A stretch of 64,000 nucleotides of DNA, from the NCBI GenBank assembly GCA_029817715.1, contig JARUPY010000534.1, forward strand, positions 498,501-562,500, read 5' to 3'. The DNA comes from Melastoma dodecandrum. Lineage: Eukaryota; Streptophyta; Magnoliopsida; Myrtales; Melastomataceae. The notes under the pieces were generated by a model. The model was given only the letters and a program-made list of their open reading frames with translations. It was not told the DNA's origin and searched no databases. This document shows positions 46,695-57,750 of this stretch, in pieces (the first letter of the stretch is position 1; the number at the start of each line of letters is the position of its first letter). Position numbers and translations under genes: made by a program.

Positions 46695-48468
46695 GTTTTT
46701 CGAGTCCTTTCGGTTACGTTGTAATTAAGGCTTTCGGCCTCGGGTTTCATTCCGATTCGGGTTTAATTAATGGGCCCCGGCCCAGTGGACCGTAATCCTT
46801 TGATGGGCCTATCATTTCGTCCGGACAGGTTATAGCTTCCCGACAAGAGGATCGCCCCAATAATGCGCCGGAACGTTTGACCACCATAAACGAATGACTC
46901 CAAACGTTAGCGGATAAACAGCTCAAAAAGGCAAAACTTGCGGTCAGAGATTTAAGGGAAGGTGGGAATCTGCTTTTTTCTGGGTGTTAAGATTGGCGAT
47001 GCGAAGGGACTGTTGTTTTGGGAGGGTTAAGTGTGGAAGTATTCGCTTTATAATGTTTTGGGTTGGGAGAGGGGGGGGGGGGACGGGGGGACAAGATCAC
47101 CTGTTAAAGGACTTGCCGTAGCGTGTCCTCTTGTTAGATTTTGGTTACTGCTTTTTGCAGGATTCCTGCTACTTCCTGTTCCCTTTCGCACATGTTCATC
47201 GTTTCAGTCGTTTTTTTTTTTTTTTGCCCTTTGAGGTCTGCCTACCGATTACGGATATCATAGTAGGCCCGATGTAAGAAGTGTTTGTTCATAGTTTCGT
47301 AATCCTTGTTCACATTTCTCTCGAGGGCTTGAGTCGACGTGAACTCTTTATTGTGACGAATGAAAATTTGCATAATATCTTATTAGGGGATGGACGGACC
47401 CAGTAGCACATGTGATAGAGAGGCATCATCGTTCTTCATTGGAAATGACGAAAGTAAGCAAAAAATGTGGCAATAGGCGCTCCCCCTCTTTGGAGATAGG
47501 GTGCTGTTACATGCAAGTCAATGCCTTTTAACCAGGAAAAGGGGGGGGTGGGTTTGCGGGAGAAACGAGGCGTTCCTACTCCATTGCCTGGTGTTTGTAA
47601 GGAAGCCCATGCAGTGGGGGAGGGAGGGGGATACCAACAGGTCAAAGGCAAGCGATTGTGGACGTGAAGGAGTTGCTTTTGCCTGAACTTGCGCACATGT
47701 TTGTGGGCATCCTGCTGCAAAGAAACCCATGATTGCAATAATAGCGGAGTGATGATGAAGATGATAAAATGGCGGATATGTGAAGCCAGCAGCGTCGGAC
47801 AAAGGGCACGAAACCCCCCGCCCCCGACATTCATACGTTTATTACTTTGGGACAGTGTGCCTGTCGTAGTGTTGTCAACGCCATGGTTTAGGAATGTGTA
47901 ATTTTTTAATCGGGAGCTTGGAATTAGCTTTACACGTGGCTAATCGGGATGAAAAATTCTGTCTAAGCGGCAGGATTTTGGGGGGGGATTAATATAATCG
48001 AGTCAAAGTAAGGGTAGAACCGTCCAAAAGCAAACTCTTACTATATACTTTTTCCTCAAGTAAACGTTGTCCTGAAAGGTAAAAGCGATGATGGTTGGAT
48101 TGTTAACCGGGTGCCAGATTGTTAGATCATCCAACAAATGTATGTAGATTTGCCCCCCCGCCCCGTACCATTTACTAATTAGCATTCATTTACCAGCACC
48201 TAAAAATTAATTATGGTGAACGATGCGTTACATCACCCACCACGGCATCCGACTGGATCACGTGCGGTTCACGTGACTCCACCGCAGGGCCTTGTGTGGG
48301 TGGGCACCAAAAAACAAGCGACGTCGCTTCGGTTTTACGGTGGTAAGTAAAATAAAAAAATTTAAAATCAACACCTAGGGGGGGAAGGCACGCCAGACAC
48401 GTGTCGAATAACGATTGGTCCACGACACTCGATCGCATGGACGTTTGTGTTACGGCAAGTGAAAAGGG
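46695..48468. other. Intergenic region
   Basis: H2B 3' UTR, then no coding frame with a recognisable domain. G runs occur at 47074-47083, with T runs near 47210-47225. ACGTG-type motifs cluster around 48255-48290, close to the RING gene's promoter. Confidence 0.45.
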
Positions 48469-49270
48469 GTGACGTGTCCACGGACAATATCTGTTATTTT
48501 TTCTTCTCTCTCTCTCACTCTCCCTATCTACCTCCTGTCCGAACGAAGTTTCTCTGTTTTTTGTTTCCTTTCGCTACGTGTGCTCCTTCCTTCCTTCTCC
48601 CCATTTTTTGACGATTCGGCGCCCGCCCCTGTTCCGTTCCTGTCCTGTCCCCCCCCCCCATCCACCCACCGTTCCTTCCTTTTCTTCCCTACCTCTCCGC
48701 CTCGATTTCTATCCCACTTCCCAAATCAGAGCAGGTGATTGATTTTACTCCAATCTCTCTCCCTTGCGTTACTTCCTTGACTTCCTTTTTTCCCCTGTAA
48801 CCGCGGATTCCGCTGTTCGTTATCTAATGACCCCCTTCTTCTTAAGTATGCTTGTCGTCTCGTCGGGCGTTCCCTTTCTGGGTTTTTTTTTTTTTTTGTA
48901 ATGGACTTGGCCGTGGATTCGGGTAAATTTGCTTGGGTACTCCTTCCTTTTTTTTGGTTCAGGAAGGGATTTATTGTCGCTTGTGGCTGCTTTGGCTCTT
49001 GACAAATCTGGGATTCTTTTTTCCTTTGTTTTTTCTTTTCTGTTTGCTATTTTTTGTGTGTGCTTTTCTCTTTTTCGGTTGATAGTTGTTTAAGAGGTTG
49101 GATTTTGTTCCTCAAAATGGTCGCCTTTCATTAATTGGGCTGTTCTGTTATGGAGATTTTTGTTGGCTAGTTTTCTGCGGGTGTGGCTGTTGGGTTTGTA
49201 GTTTGCTGATTAATGAAAGGTTTGGTCTGATGCAGCATAAGTAGGTGATCTGAAGTGGGTTCTGTGTGTG

Positions 49271-49423
49271 ATGGCGACTGGGGAAAGAAGGATTGAGTTT
49301 ATGGTGCTGAATCCGTTGAACGATTGCATATTCACCCTTCCTAATGTGTTGATGGAGATTAGTGATAAAGGGATGTGCAGCGGATATTGTGTGATTGCCC
49401 CAAAGTGGGTAGATCGTGCTTGA
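49271..49423 (+). CDS. Upstream ORF of 50 codons in the RING-gene leader
   Basis: An ATG at 49271 opens a 50-codon frame, MATGERRIEFMVLNPLNDCI onward, ending TGA at 49423. It lies 100 bases before the main ATG at 49524, just after a probable leader intron (48735-49235: GCAG/GTGATT to TGATGCAG). It would be expected to reduce translation of the main frame if transcribed. It could instead be part of a spliced leader if TACCTGCAG at 49492 is an acceptor. Not recognised as any known conserved uORF. Confidence 0.35.
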   Translation: MATGERRIEFMVLNPLNDCIFTLPNVLMEISDKGMCSGYCVIAPKWVDRA

Positions 49424-49523
49424 TCTCGCGGCAACCTCGTTGGAGATGGCACGCTGTTTGATATTTAATCATCTCATCTATGTACCTGCAGATGGGTTGA
49501 AGATTTGATTACTGGCTAGGGAA

Positions 49524-52500
49524 ATGGCTATTGCAGGCTTACAGAATGTTTCGACGCTTGATTCTTCGTTTTTAAGGGAATCCCAGTCTTCACTGCCAAG
49601 GGGTAGGATTAATAATGTCAGGGAGGGTGGCCAGCCATCTGCTATTCTGCAGATGCGGCAGCCAGAACTTGAGGATGAGCCTGTGGTGGGTCGGGAAGAT
49701 AGGGTCGGGAATATATTCTTCCACCAAGGGAGTAACATCCCCAGTATTGACTCTTCGGGTAGTGACACTTTCGAGAGTCATGCCGAAGAGCATGCGGTTT
49801 CCGTATATGAGGTGAGCGGGAATCAATCGGGATTGCCTAACCGCCCCCATATTGTCTCGCTAGGCGTGACCTACAACAATAATGGCCGTGATCAAGATCA
49901 GTCCTTGAATTTAGGGGAAAGAGAGAGAGAAAGAGTGAGGCAAATTTTTCGTGGATGGATGAGCAATGGCTCGAAGGAACACAGATCGGACAATTCAAAC
50001 ATGAATAGTAATGCTTCAAGGTCTGAATGGCTTGGTGAAAATGAGCAGGAGAGGGTCAGGATAATAAGGGAGTGGGTGCAGAAGACAAGCGAGAGAAGTC
50101 CTCGTGGCGACGGAATAGAGCCAGCTGCTCAAATCGAACGAGTTCGTGATGGGCTGGTGGTTAATCAAAATGATGCTGGAGTTGAAACTTCCAGAAGAGG
50201 CATCCGGAAAGTATGCGGCCGGCAATTTCTAATTGACATGCTGAAGAAAGCAGAAGCGGAAAGGCAAAGAGATATTGAGGGACTGTTGGATAGACGGCCA
50301 GTTTCACAATTTGCTCACCGTAATCGCATTCAGGTGCATACTGAAACCCTTTGGTCTTGTTTCATACTTGTTGATGATCTCTGGTAACTGAAACCTTTTT
50401 TCTTTCGTTCCTTTGCTGTCCAACTAATATGCTATTGTCTCTGTGCGGTGACTTTTTTGATTGTTTGTAGACCATTTAATTTTTTCGTGATCCCAAGCCC
50501 CTCCGTAGGCCTATGTGGCTTGGACTAGTAGTCAAACCTCATTTATACAAGCTGTTTCCCTTTATTCTACATGTCTTTCATTCCGGAACTGGGTTAGATA
50601 TGCCCGAAGGTTTGAGTCTTTGAGTTAGTAGTCCGACCTTTCCTCCCTGCATCAGTCATGTCTTTGCACCATACTTATTCGTCTTTTTTACTTGCAGTCA
50701 TTGCTTAGGGGTCGGTTCTTGCGGAATGAAAGACCTACGGGTAGTGAAAGGAATAATCGCTTGGCTTCTGGTGAATTGGGTTTCCTGAGGCAGAGGCAGA
50801 CGGTATCTGGACTGAGGTATATGTGCTTTAGCTCTTGTATTAATATTCATGATGCCAAAAAGGCTTTTGAGATCTTGATTCGGAATGACTGGTTTCTTTT
50901 ATTTGGATGGTAATGTAGGGAAGAATTGCTCGCCAGAATGGATAGTTCATTGTCCAGCCAAGCTGGCAGTGACCAATTTGATTCCTCCTCTGATGGTGGT
51001 GGCCTCAATGACAATCGGACTGAACACGGTGACACAGTTAGTGTGCCTGGAGAAGTGGAGCATGATTCTGGTGGATCAGGGTTTCACAATTTATTAGAGG
51101 GTGACAACGAATCATTAGACAGCAGGGATAACTTAAGACCCATCACTGAATTAACAGAAAACGTAGTAGCCGCAACTTCTGTGGGACAGCAATGTGGGAA
51201 CGGCATGGAGAATGAATCCAGAGACAGCCAAGAAACAGACTACATGGAACCTTCAAGTGCTATCCATGAAGGAGATGAAAGCTTGCCTGAGGTTTATGGC
51301 GGTGGAGAATCAGACGGCATCCTGCAAGTAGAAACAGAAGAAGGAGCCAGTTTGCTTCAGTTTGGTGGAGTTCATTCCGTTATTTTGGAGACTGGAGGAT
51401 CACAACGCGTGGATGCTTCTCGAGAGGCAGATGAAACACTACAACCTGAAGATTCTATTTTACTAGTTCAGCGTCCTCAAGAAATCGTCTTTGTTGGTGA
51501 GGCTACAGAAGTACCTGACTCCATCAACCCTCCTTCTGGTAATGTCTTGAGGGATCTCATGGAGGATCCCTCCGGAAGTTTAGCCAATGGAGAGCTACAA
51601 GGGACAAACCCTGTTGAAGATGTGGATGACAGGAATGTGATATTGGAGGATGGGGACAGCGGCCAAGCACTGCAAACTCAGGTAGATGAGATTTTCGATC
51701 AACCATCTACTTCAAATGGAAGATTCGGCTCCTTCACTATGCCGGAAGATGATAACGTGTATAGTGGGGAACTCAGGGAGCTGCTGAGCAGGTGAAGTTT
51801 TCTCTACCTTCGTAATAATCCTAAAATGTTCTTTGGTTACATGGTCAAGTAATTCTTTGCTACTCGTGCAGGAGACGTGTGTCTAATCTTCTTCACAGTG
51901 GATTCCGGGAGAACCTCAACCATGTGTTGCAGTCGTATGTTGAAAGGCAAGGTCAAATGTCAGATGAGTGGGAACTGCATGGCGATTCTCCTACCCCTGA
52001 AACAGCTGAACAGGCACTAGAGCAGCTAAATGGAGACGATGAGCCACAGCTCGATGCCGTCGATGGCCCGCAGTTTTCTTTACCTGCATTGCCCAACCCC
52101 TCGATTTACCCTCGCTGGGAGCATGGGTTGCACCATGATAGTTGGTCTCCATCTCCACGTGACATACATCAACGCTTTGGAATTGTAATGACTCAGCTCT
52201 TTTTCACTTTCAGAATTCAGTCTTCTAATGATTTTCTCATCAAATCATCGGCTCGGTTACAGGACTGGGATGTTGTTAATGACTTGAGGGTCGACATGGT
52301 GAGGCTCCAGCAGAGGATGAATAGCATGCAGAGGATGTTGGAGGCATGCATGGAAATGCAGCTGGAATTGCAGAGGTCAATAAAGCAAGAAGTATCCGCT
52401 GCACTGAATCGTTCTGCCGTTTCTCAAGGTAAGCTGAAAAAAACCGAAAAATAAAGCCAAGTGCAACACATCTTGTATGGGTATAACAGAAGATCAAATC

Positions 52501-52822
52501 CTCGTTATACAGGCACGCACGACCATGGGTTTACAGAACAGGAAACCAACTGGGATCACGTGAAGAAGGGTCTCTGTTGTATTTGCAGTGAAAAGAACAT
52601 CGATTCATTGTTATACAGGTTCGAGATCTTTCTGGGCTATTTCCTCCATTTTGTTCCCCTGTGCAATCTCCGGATCCTGATGCAGATATCCTGCACTGTT
52701 GCAGATGTGGGCACATGTGTACATGCTCAAAGTGTGCAAACGCCTTGTTTGGCAGCAAAGGCAAGTGCCCCATGTGTCGTGCGCCTGTAGTCGAGGTTGT
52801 CCGTGCTTACTTCATCATGTAG
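49524..52822 (+). CDS. C-terminal RING-HC finger protein (plant RING/U-box superfamily)
   Basis: Seven exons (49524-50333, 50698-50816, 50919-51791, 51872-52184, 52263-52428, 52513-52618, 52705-52822) give 834 aa. The RING finger is at the extreme C terminus: [18 protein letters not shown], then [18 protein letters not shown], then [13 protein letters not shown], split by the last intron. Before it is a conserved helix region, [20 protein letters not shown] and [20 protein letters not shown], and the N-terminal half has [13 protein letters not shown] and [11 protein letters not shown] repeats. This arrangement matches the plant family of Arabidopsis At5g04460 and At2g27950, presumed E3 ligases with unknown targets. 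The middle is acidic and disordered. Intron 4 (52185-52262) is 78 nt, a multiple of three, and open in frame. The leader contains an intron and a uORF. Confidence 0.9.
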
Positions 52823-53299
52823 CATAGTTGAAACAAACAGAAGAAGAAGTATATCGTCTCAGTGACAGTCCTCTGATGATTCTTCAGCCTCATCCTCCTC
52901 ATCTCCCTCAGGCAGGCAAGCAAGTGAAGCCACAACCTTGCTAGAACTCGAAATTCTGGGCATATTTATCTAAGCCTTCTGTCCCGAAGTTCAATGCAGG
53001 CCAGAAATTTCTCAGTTGCTCGTGGCCGCGAGGGAAGTTGTTTGGGGTGTTTTAGATGCATTCTTAACTGAGGACGGGATCTTGCCTGATTCTATTAACA
53101 TGTTATAGGAAACATTGAGCTGCTGTACTCACTGTACTCAGTATAGTATTATTGCCTTGGGTTAATGAAATTTCTGTGACTAAAATCCACATCTGATGTC
53201 TGAATTTCATTCTAACTGAAAGTTTAAGTAAAGCATATATTTACCCATTTTCATGGTCTGCACGGCTGATCATGCCTAACCATCGGATGTCTCGATGGC

Positions 53300-53938
53300 C
53301 TATGAGGTCAGCCGGGTGTCCCGGCACACGGGGCACGACCTGTTGGACCGCAGCCACCTATCGATGCACTCCGCATGGAACACGTGCTCGCAGCAGGGGA
53401 TGACCTTGACCCTCTCTTCGTCCTCGAATTCCCCCAGGCATATAGCGCAGTCCACCTGGTACTTGGCTTCCCCACTGTAAGAGAACACCGGCAGGGAGTC
53501 AAGCACCCTGGGGTCGATCCCCTTCCGGAAGGTGGAGCATGAGGGGGCGTCCGACTGGGTGAAGCGGCGGGGCCGGTTGCTGCCAAGTGAAGGTTGGGGA
53601 GGCAACATGAGGCGGCGTTGTGGAAAGGGGTAGGGGTTGTCGCCGTCCCCTCGAAGGAGAGAGGGGGAGGCAGTGGCGATGCGGCGGAGGTAGAGGGAGA
53701 GGAAGCTCATGAAGAAGAGCGCTGTGAGGAGGGTGAGGATGGTAAGAGCGATCGAGGAGTTCAGGGCCTGGTTGGTCGATGGGGTCAGTTGCGGCAGAAA
53801 AGGTTGGTGGCGGGGCGGGGATGAAACAGAAGTCACGTTTGGCCGTTGAGGAGGCGCCGAGGTCGTATTCAAGGTAGCGTTGGAGGGCACCGGCGACGGA
53901 GCAAAGAGGAGAAGCTTTCGGTCGTGGAGCGTCGACAT
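53300..53938 (-). CDS. ATL-family RING-H2 E3 ubiquitin ligase
   Basis: A single exon of 212 aa. One hydrophobic membrane segment lies near residues 60-84 (IALTILTLLTALFFMSFLSL). The ATL GLD-type motif follows as KGIDPRVLDSLPVFSY. The RING-H2 finger is CAICLGEFEDEERVKVIP, then CCEHVFHAECIDRW, then CPVCR. The protein ends only five residues after the RING, so the C-terminal tail common in ATLs is lacking. ATLs are membrane-bound E3 ligases in stress and defence signalling. The start MSTLHDRKLLLF has no competing upstream methionine in frame. It lies tail-to-tail with the RING-HC gene. Confidence 0.92.
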   Translation of the reverse strand: MSTLHDRKLLLFAPSPVPSNATLNTTSAPPQRPNVTSVSSPPRHQPFLPQLTPSTNQALNSSIALTILTLLTALFFMSFLSLYLRRIATASPSLLRGDGDNPYPFPQRRLMLPPQPSLGSNRPRRFTQSDAPSCSTFRKGIDPRVLDSLPVFSYSGEAKYQVDCAICLGEFEDEERVKVIPCCEHVFHAECIDRWLRSNRSCPVCRDTRLTS

Positions 53939-54664
53939 CTTTGAGGAAGTTTCGTGTTCGGAGAAAAGAACAGGGGGTGTGGTAGAATTTTGATTTCCTC
54001 ATCTGCGGGGACATCAACGTCATCACCTGCAGGGCAAAATAAAGACAACCTCGTACATGCTTATCCTGGAGAAACTTCGGACACATTTGCTCACCGAAAA
54101 TACTTTTTACAGCAGACGCGCGGCTGGGGGGATTCCCATGAATGACTTAAATTGAACACGGAGCCCACACAATCAAAGTGGGCCTAGGCCCGAAACTGTA
54201 GGCCCAACTAAGGCGACCCGACCGTTCCTATCCGATTTTCTACCGCCGCTGCCTTTGTCCACTTTCTTTTCCTCATCTTCCTGCTCCTGGTCTGACCTCA
54301 GTCCTACACCGTCTGCTCGCTCCCTGGTCTTTCCGACTACTTGCTTCTCGTCGGCATCGGACAAAGCGGGTCTATTATTCGTGGGCCTCTAGAGACGTGG
54401 GCTTTTCTTACACGAGGGGAAAGAAAATATACTCGGGCGTGAAAAAAGGAAGAGAAATGTACCTTTTTACCGTGGTCCATAAAAAATTTTTGCATTTTAC
54501 AGTTGCTAGTTTAGTAATTCCCCTTATAAGGTTGTCTCTCTTTCCCTCTTTTTCTTTTTCTAAAATTCAGCCCCAAGTTTTACTTATTTTACAATTTAGT
54601 CATTCAAGACAAAAATAGATTTTATAAACGGTTCAGATACCAATTAGACACGCAAGATACAAAC

Positions 54665-54973
54665 TTAGGAATATTTTTCTAATTGTCTTTGTCGTCGACG
54701 TTCTGCCAATCTCAAATACTCGTTAGAGTATCTTGAACTAACCGTAAATCCCAAACTAGGCTTACCTTCAAGGAAGAATTTCTCAAATTCACTCTGAACC
54801 AGAGTCAGTTCTTCTAATTTCTTAGAATAACTTTCTACATACCTGGACAATTGAGTTATCTGGGCCGATAGATTTTCTAGACGATCCACTACAGTATTCA
54901 AAAGTCGAGTAGTAGAATCATTGCCAACCCCGTGAAATAAGTTGAGCAATTCTGGGTTTGGATAATTAGTCAT
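54665..54973 (-). pseudogene. Truncated coiled-coil ORF start in the pararetroviral block
   Basis: A 102-codon frame beginning MTNYPNPELLNLFHG follows about 800 bases of non-coding DNA on the same strand as the rest of the viral block. Its middle is a heptad-rich coiled coil (VVDRLENLSAQITQLSRYVE). It stops at the edge of recognised homology, so it is probably the N-terminal piece of a larger ORF lost to truncation. Assignment to the virus rests on position and strand; I do not recognise the family. Confidence 0.4.
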
Positions 54974-55779
54974 AGAAATGACTCGTGCACTTGCACCACT
55001 TCAATTAAGTTTCCTTAATTAAAATCTTCTTTCAAGATAGAAAAAACAACATAAACAACATAAATATAGAAGATGTTTATCATACCTTTCTCCGATGAGT
55101 ACCTCTAAGGGTTCACCAAGTTTCCGCAACTTCAGAGATTTAAGAGTTCCTCACTTCTCGAGATCGAGAATTCTGTGAGATGGAGAGGTTCTTCTGTGTC
55201 ATCTCAAATGCCCTTACCTTGAGGGTCTTATGGAGACACTCCTCCTCCTTAGCAAGGTTTCAGCCCAAAGGCCTATCCTTCAAGGTTTTGATTCAAAGAT
55301 CTAACCTTCTGTTAGACTTTAACCAATTTTATTTTTAGGTTAATTCTAACAATTTCACTCTTGATTTCTTAAGGTATTCTGGAGACAGATCAAAAAGCTC
55401 AAACTAAGAGAGATGTGAGAGAAAGTTATATATTCAGATTGCCTCTCCAAATGAGATAGAGGGTTGTGAAATATATACACAAAAGAAGCTGGTGTCTTTG
55501 CACTGTTTACTAGCTCAAAAGTAAAAGGAATCTAAATTATTGTAACACTACAAAAGTTAGCTGGTGGTCCTAATGACCGACAAAAATGCCTAATCTAACT
55601 TTATACAATTTTCTTCTCCCGTATACATTATTACATTGTCCTGTGAGATTCTTTCATTATTGGCGCCGGATGTTTCGCCAATTTTCTTTTCCTTCAATTT
55701 GTTGTTGATATTCCTTATGAATTCGTCGGGCTCTCTCTTCGCTTATTCAAATCGCTGAGCTAATGATTTATCTGTGTAA
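54974..55779 (-). other. Non-coding interval of the pararetroviral block
   Basis: No coding frame on either strand. On the minus strand a TATA-like ATATATAA lies at 55434-55427, followed by a CT-rich stretch and a long leader before the ORF at 54973, resembling the intergenic/promoter region of caulimovirids. I did not find a clear tRNA-Met primer site. Confidence 0.35.
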
Positions 55780-56673
55780 TCAGCGATTTTTCTCCAAGAC
55801 TTCAAATGTATTAGTCCAGAGGCATAACTCAGAGTTTTTTCTCTTCCAGAAGCTATCCAGAAGATCCAAAACCCTTTCCCATCCTCGTTCTCCAGCTTGT
55901 TCATCCGCATAGCTTAAGTAAGAATGGAGGATCGTAACGGTTATCATCCCGTCACCGAGCACGTAATCCTTGTCCTTTTGGGCAAATACATGCTCCAGCA
56001 CATCCTTCAAGAACTCAACTTTTATGGCTTTTCTTACGGTTTTATCCTTGTAAAACTTCCGCCATAAACCTCTATGATCAAGGTCCTGTCGTTGAGGTTC
56101 TATGAGATGTCTACTTTCACTATGATGGATGTCCCAAACTTGCATATTGGGAAGAATTACTTTTCCCATCTTTTCATATTCATCTTCATCCATCATAGTG
56201 CTAGTAATCAATGTCGTGGCATACTTTGGTCCGTATCCCAAGCATCCGAGTATGAACTTTACCAGATGAAGCAGTGGCTCGATTTGTTCTTGTTCTGAAC
56301 GATCAATCTCCAGAATATCCACAAACCCTGCATATAAATATGGTAAAGCAACTCCCACCATTCCTGAATTAATCCTCAGGGACGGCCACTTCTCCGATAT
56401 CCAATGTAGATATGGACGAAGTACAGAGTTTTCCTCGAGTGGGGATTTTCTCATATCCACCACTACCCTTGGAATCTCGAATTCATTGACCTCATAAGGT
56501 AATATGACCATTGTGGTGGTGAGAATCTGCTGTCTATCTTTTATTGTCTTGGACAACTCTTCTCCATCTGAAGACTTATACAGCAACTTAGACTCCGGAT
56601 CTTTGATATACTCGATTGTCTTTGCTGCAAAAAACTCAATTTGGAGCTTATAATTGTTCTTGACGCCACCCAT
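55780..56673 (-). pseudogene. 297-aa ORF of the pararetroviral block (unknown function)
   Basis: An open frame of 297 codons, the longest intact one in the block. The frame continues upstream without a stop to about 56740, so the true start is unclear. It contains acidic and hydrophobic stretches such as PEENSVLRPYLHW and LLHLVKFILGCLGYGPKY. I recognise no enzymatic motif. It lies downstream of the RNase H and zinc-knuckle regions and could be a second viral ORF or the C-terminal part of a polyprotein. It might also be a host gene captured between viral pieces, but strand and spacing favour the virus. Confidence 0.4.
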
Positions 56674-57252
56674 GAGTCCTCCACAGACAACAGTTGCATC
56701 CCAGGATAAGGATCCATCTTCAAAAGAGTCTAAATCAAGATACCAGGATTCTTCCGAACCCTCATGACTTTGCTATCGTGAGCCTGCTCACAGATTCTTT
56801 AATCGAATCTCTTTCAGAAATTGTTTCCTCAAGGTTTTCCTTAACTTCAGGATTACCTTCTTCGAGCTTGTTTGGTATGTCATAGTTAAAATACTCGTCA
56901 TACTCTATTTTTGCCGTCTCATTAGGTTCTTCCTTCTGAATTGGCTCACCTATGAAGACTTTGAATTCTGACTCCTCTCGAGCATACTCAGCTTCAACTT
57001 GCTCTTTCTCCTTCTTTTTGTCTGCAAGAGACTCTTATAGGATTTGACAACTTGGTTTATTGAGATATTTTGCTCTTTGTCCAGGTGATTTCGGCAGTAA
57101 TTGAACTGTTCCGTGGTTAATGGATTCCACCAAGGTTCTTCAACCTTTTCTTCCTTTTACCGGAGCATCCTTTTCAGGACCAGAGGACTTAAGCTGCTTT
57201 GCTTTCCTCTTTCTCTTGGCTTTTCTTTGAGAATTGGCCTGGGCTTCTTCCT
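56674..57252 (-). pseudogene. Broken linker region of the pararetroviral block
   Basis: The minus strand continues a charged, Lys- and Glu-rich reading through at least two frame shifts and several stops. It connects the zinc-knuckle/Lys-rich part to the 297-aa frame. The continuity suggests these were once one long ORF. Confidence 0.4.
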
Positions 57253-57750
57253 TCAGATCTGCCATCTTCCATCCTTAGGATCAACCATCCTCTCTTGAGG
57301 ATCTTTCTTCATGTTTCCTTTGGAGTTGGTGTTAGCCTTCTCCTTCGGATCCATCATCCCTTCCTCGGAACTTTTCTTCGCATTACCATTAGAATTAGTC
57401 GAGACATTTTCCTTTGGCTCAACCATCCCTTTTTGGGAATCAACTTTAGCTTTTCCTTTAGAGTTAGCTGAAGCTTTCTCTTTTGGATTAGCCATTCCCT
57501 TCTGGGAATCTGTTTTCGCTTCTCTCTTAGAGTCGGTGACAACCTTCTCTTCGAGATTAGCCAATCCCTTTTGGGAGTTCGTAGTTTTCAGCTTATTTGG
57601 ATATTCGAAAGATCTATGTCCGGTTCGCTTACACTGCCAGCAGAGAGATGTTTTCGTTCATGAAACGAAACCAGCATCACTATGCTCACTCTCTCTCTTA
57701 TTGGGACATACCTTCTTGGAGTGCATCCCCTGCTTGCATTTCCAGCAAAT
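57253..57750 (-). pseudogene. Zinc knuckles and Lys-rich repeats of the pararetroviral block
   Basis: Two zinc-knuckle-like motifs of the CX2CX4HX4C kind occur on the minus strand. The first (57750-57703) is complete. The second (57650-57599) has tyrosine in place of the last cysteine. The first overlaps the end of the RNase H frame in another phase. Downstream (57564-57253) are about five imperfect 18-19-residue repeats rich in K, E, N and S, of the form PKEKASANSKGKAK. Zinc knuckles are usual in viral coat-type proteins, but their place after RNase H is unusual. Confidence 0.5.

Noticed and set aside
53499..54086. 195-aa minus-strand frame and other shadows over the ATL gene
   Set aside because: Out of frame with the RING-H2 coding sequence; proline/serine-rich shadow of GC-rich coding DNA.
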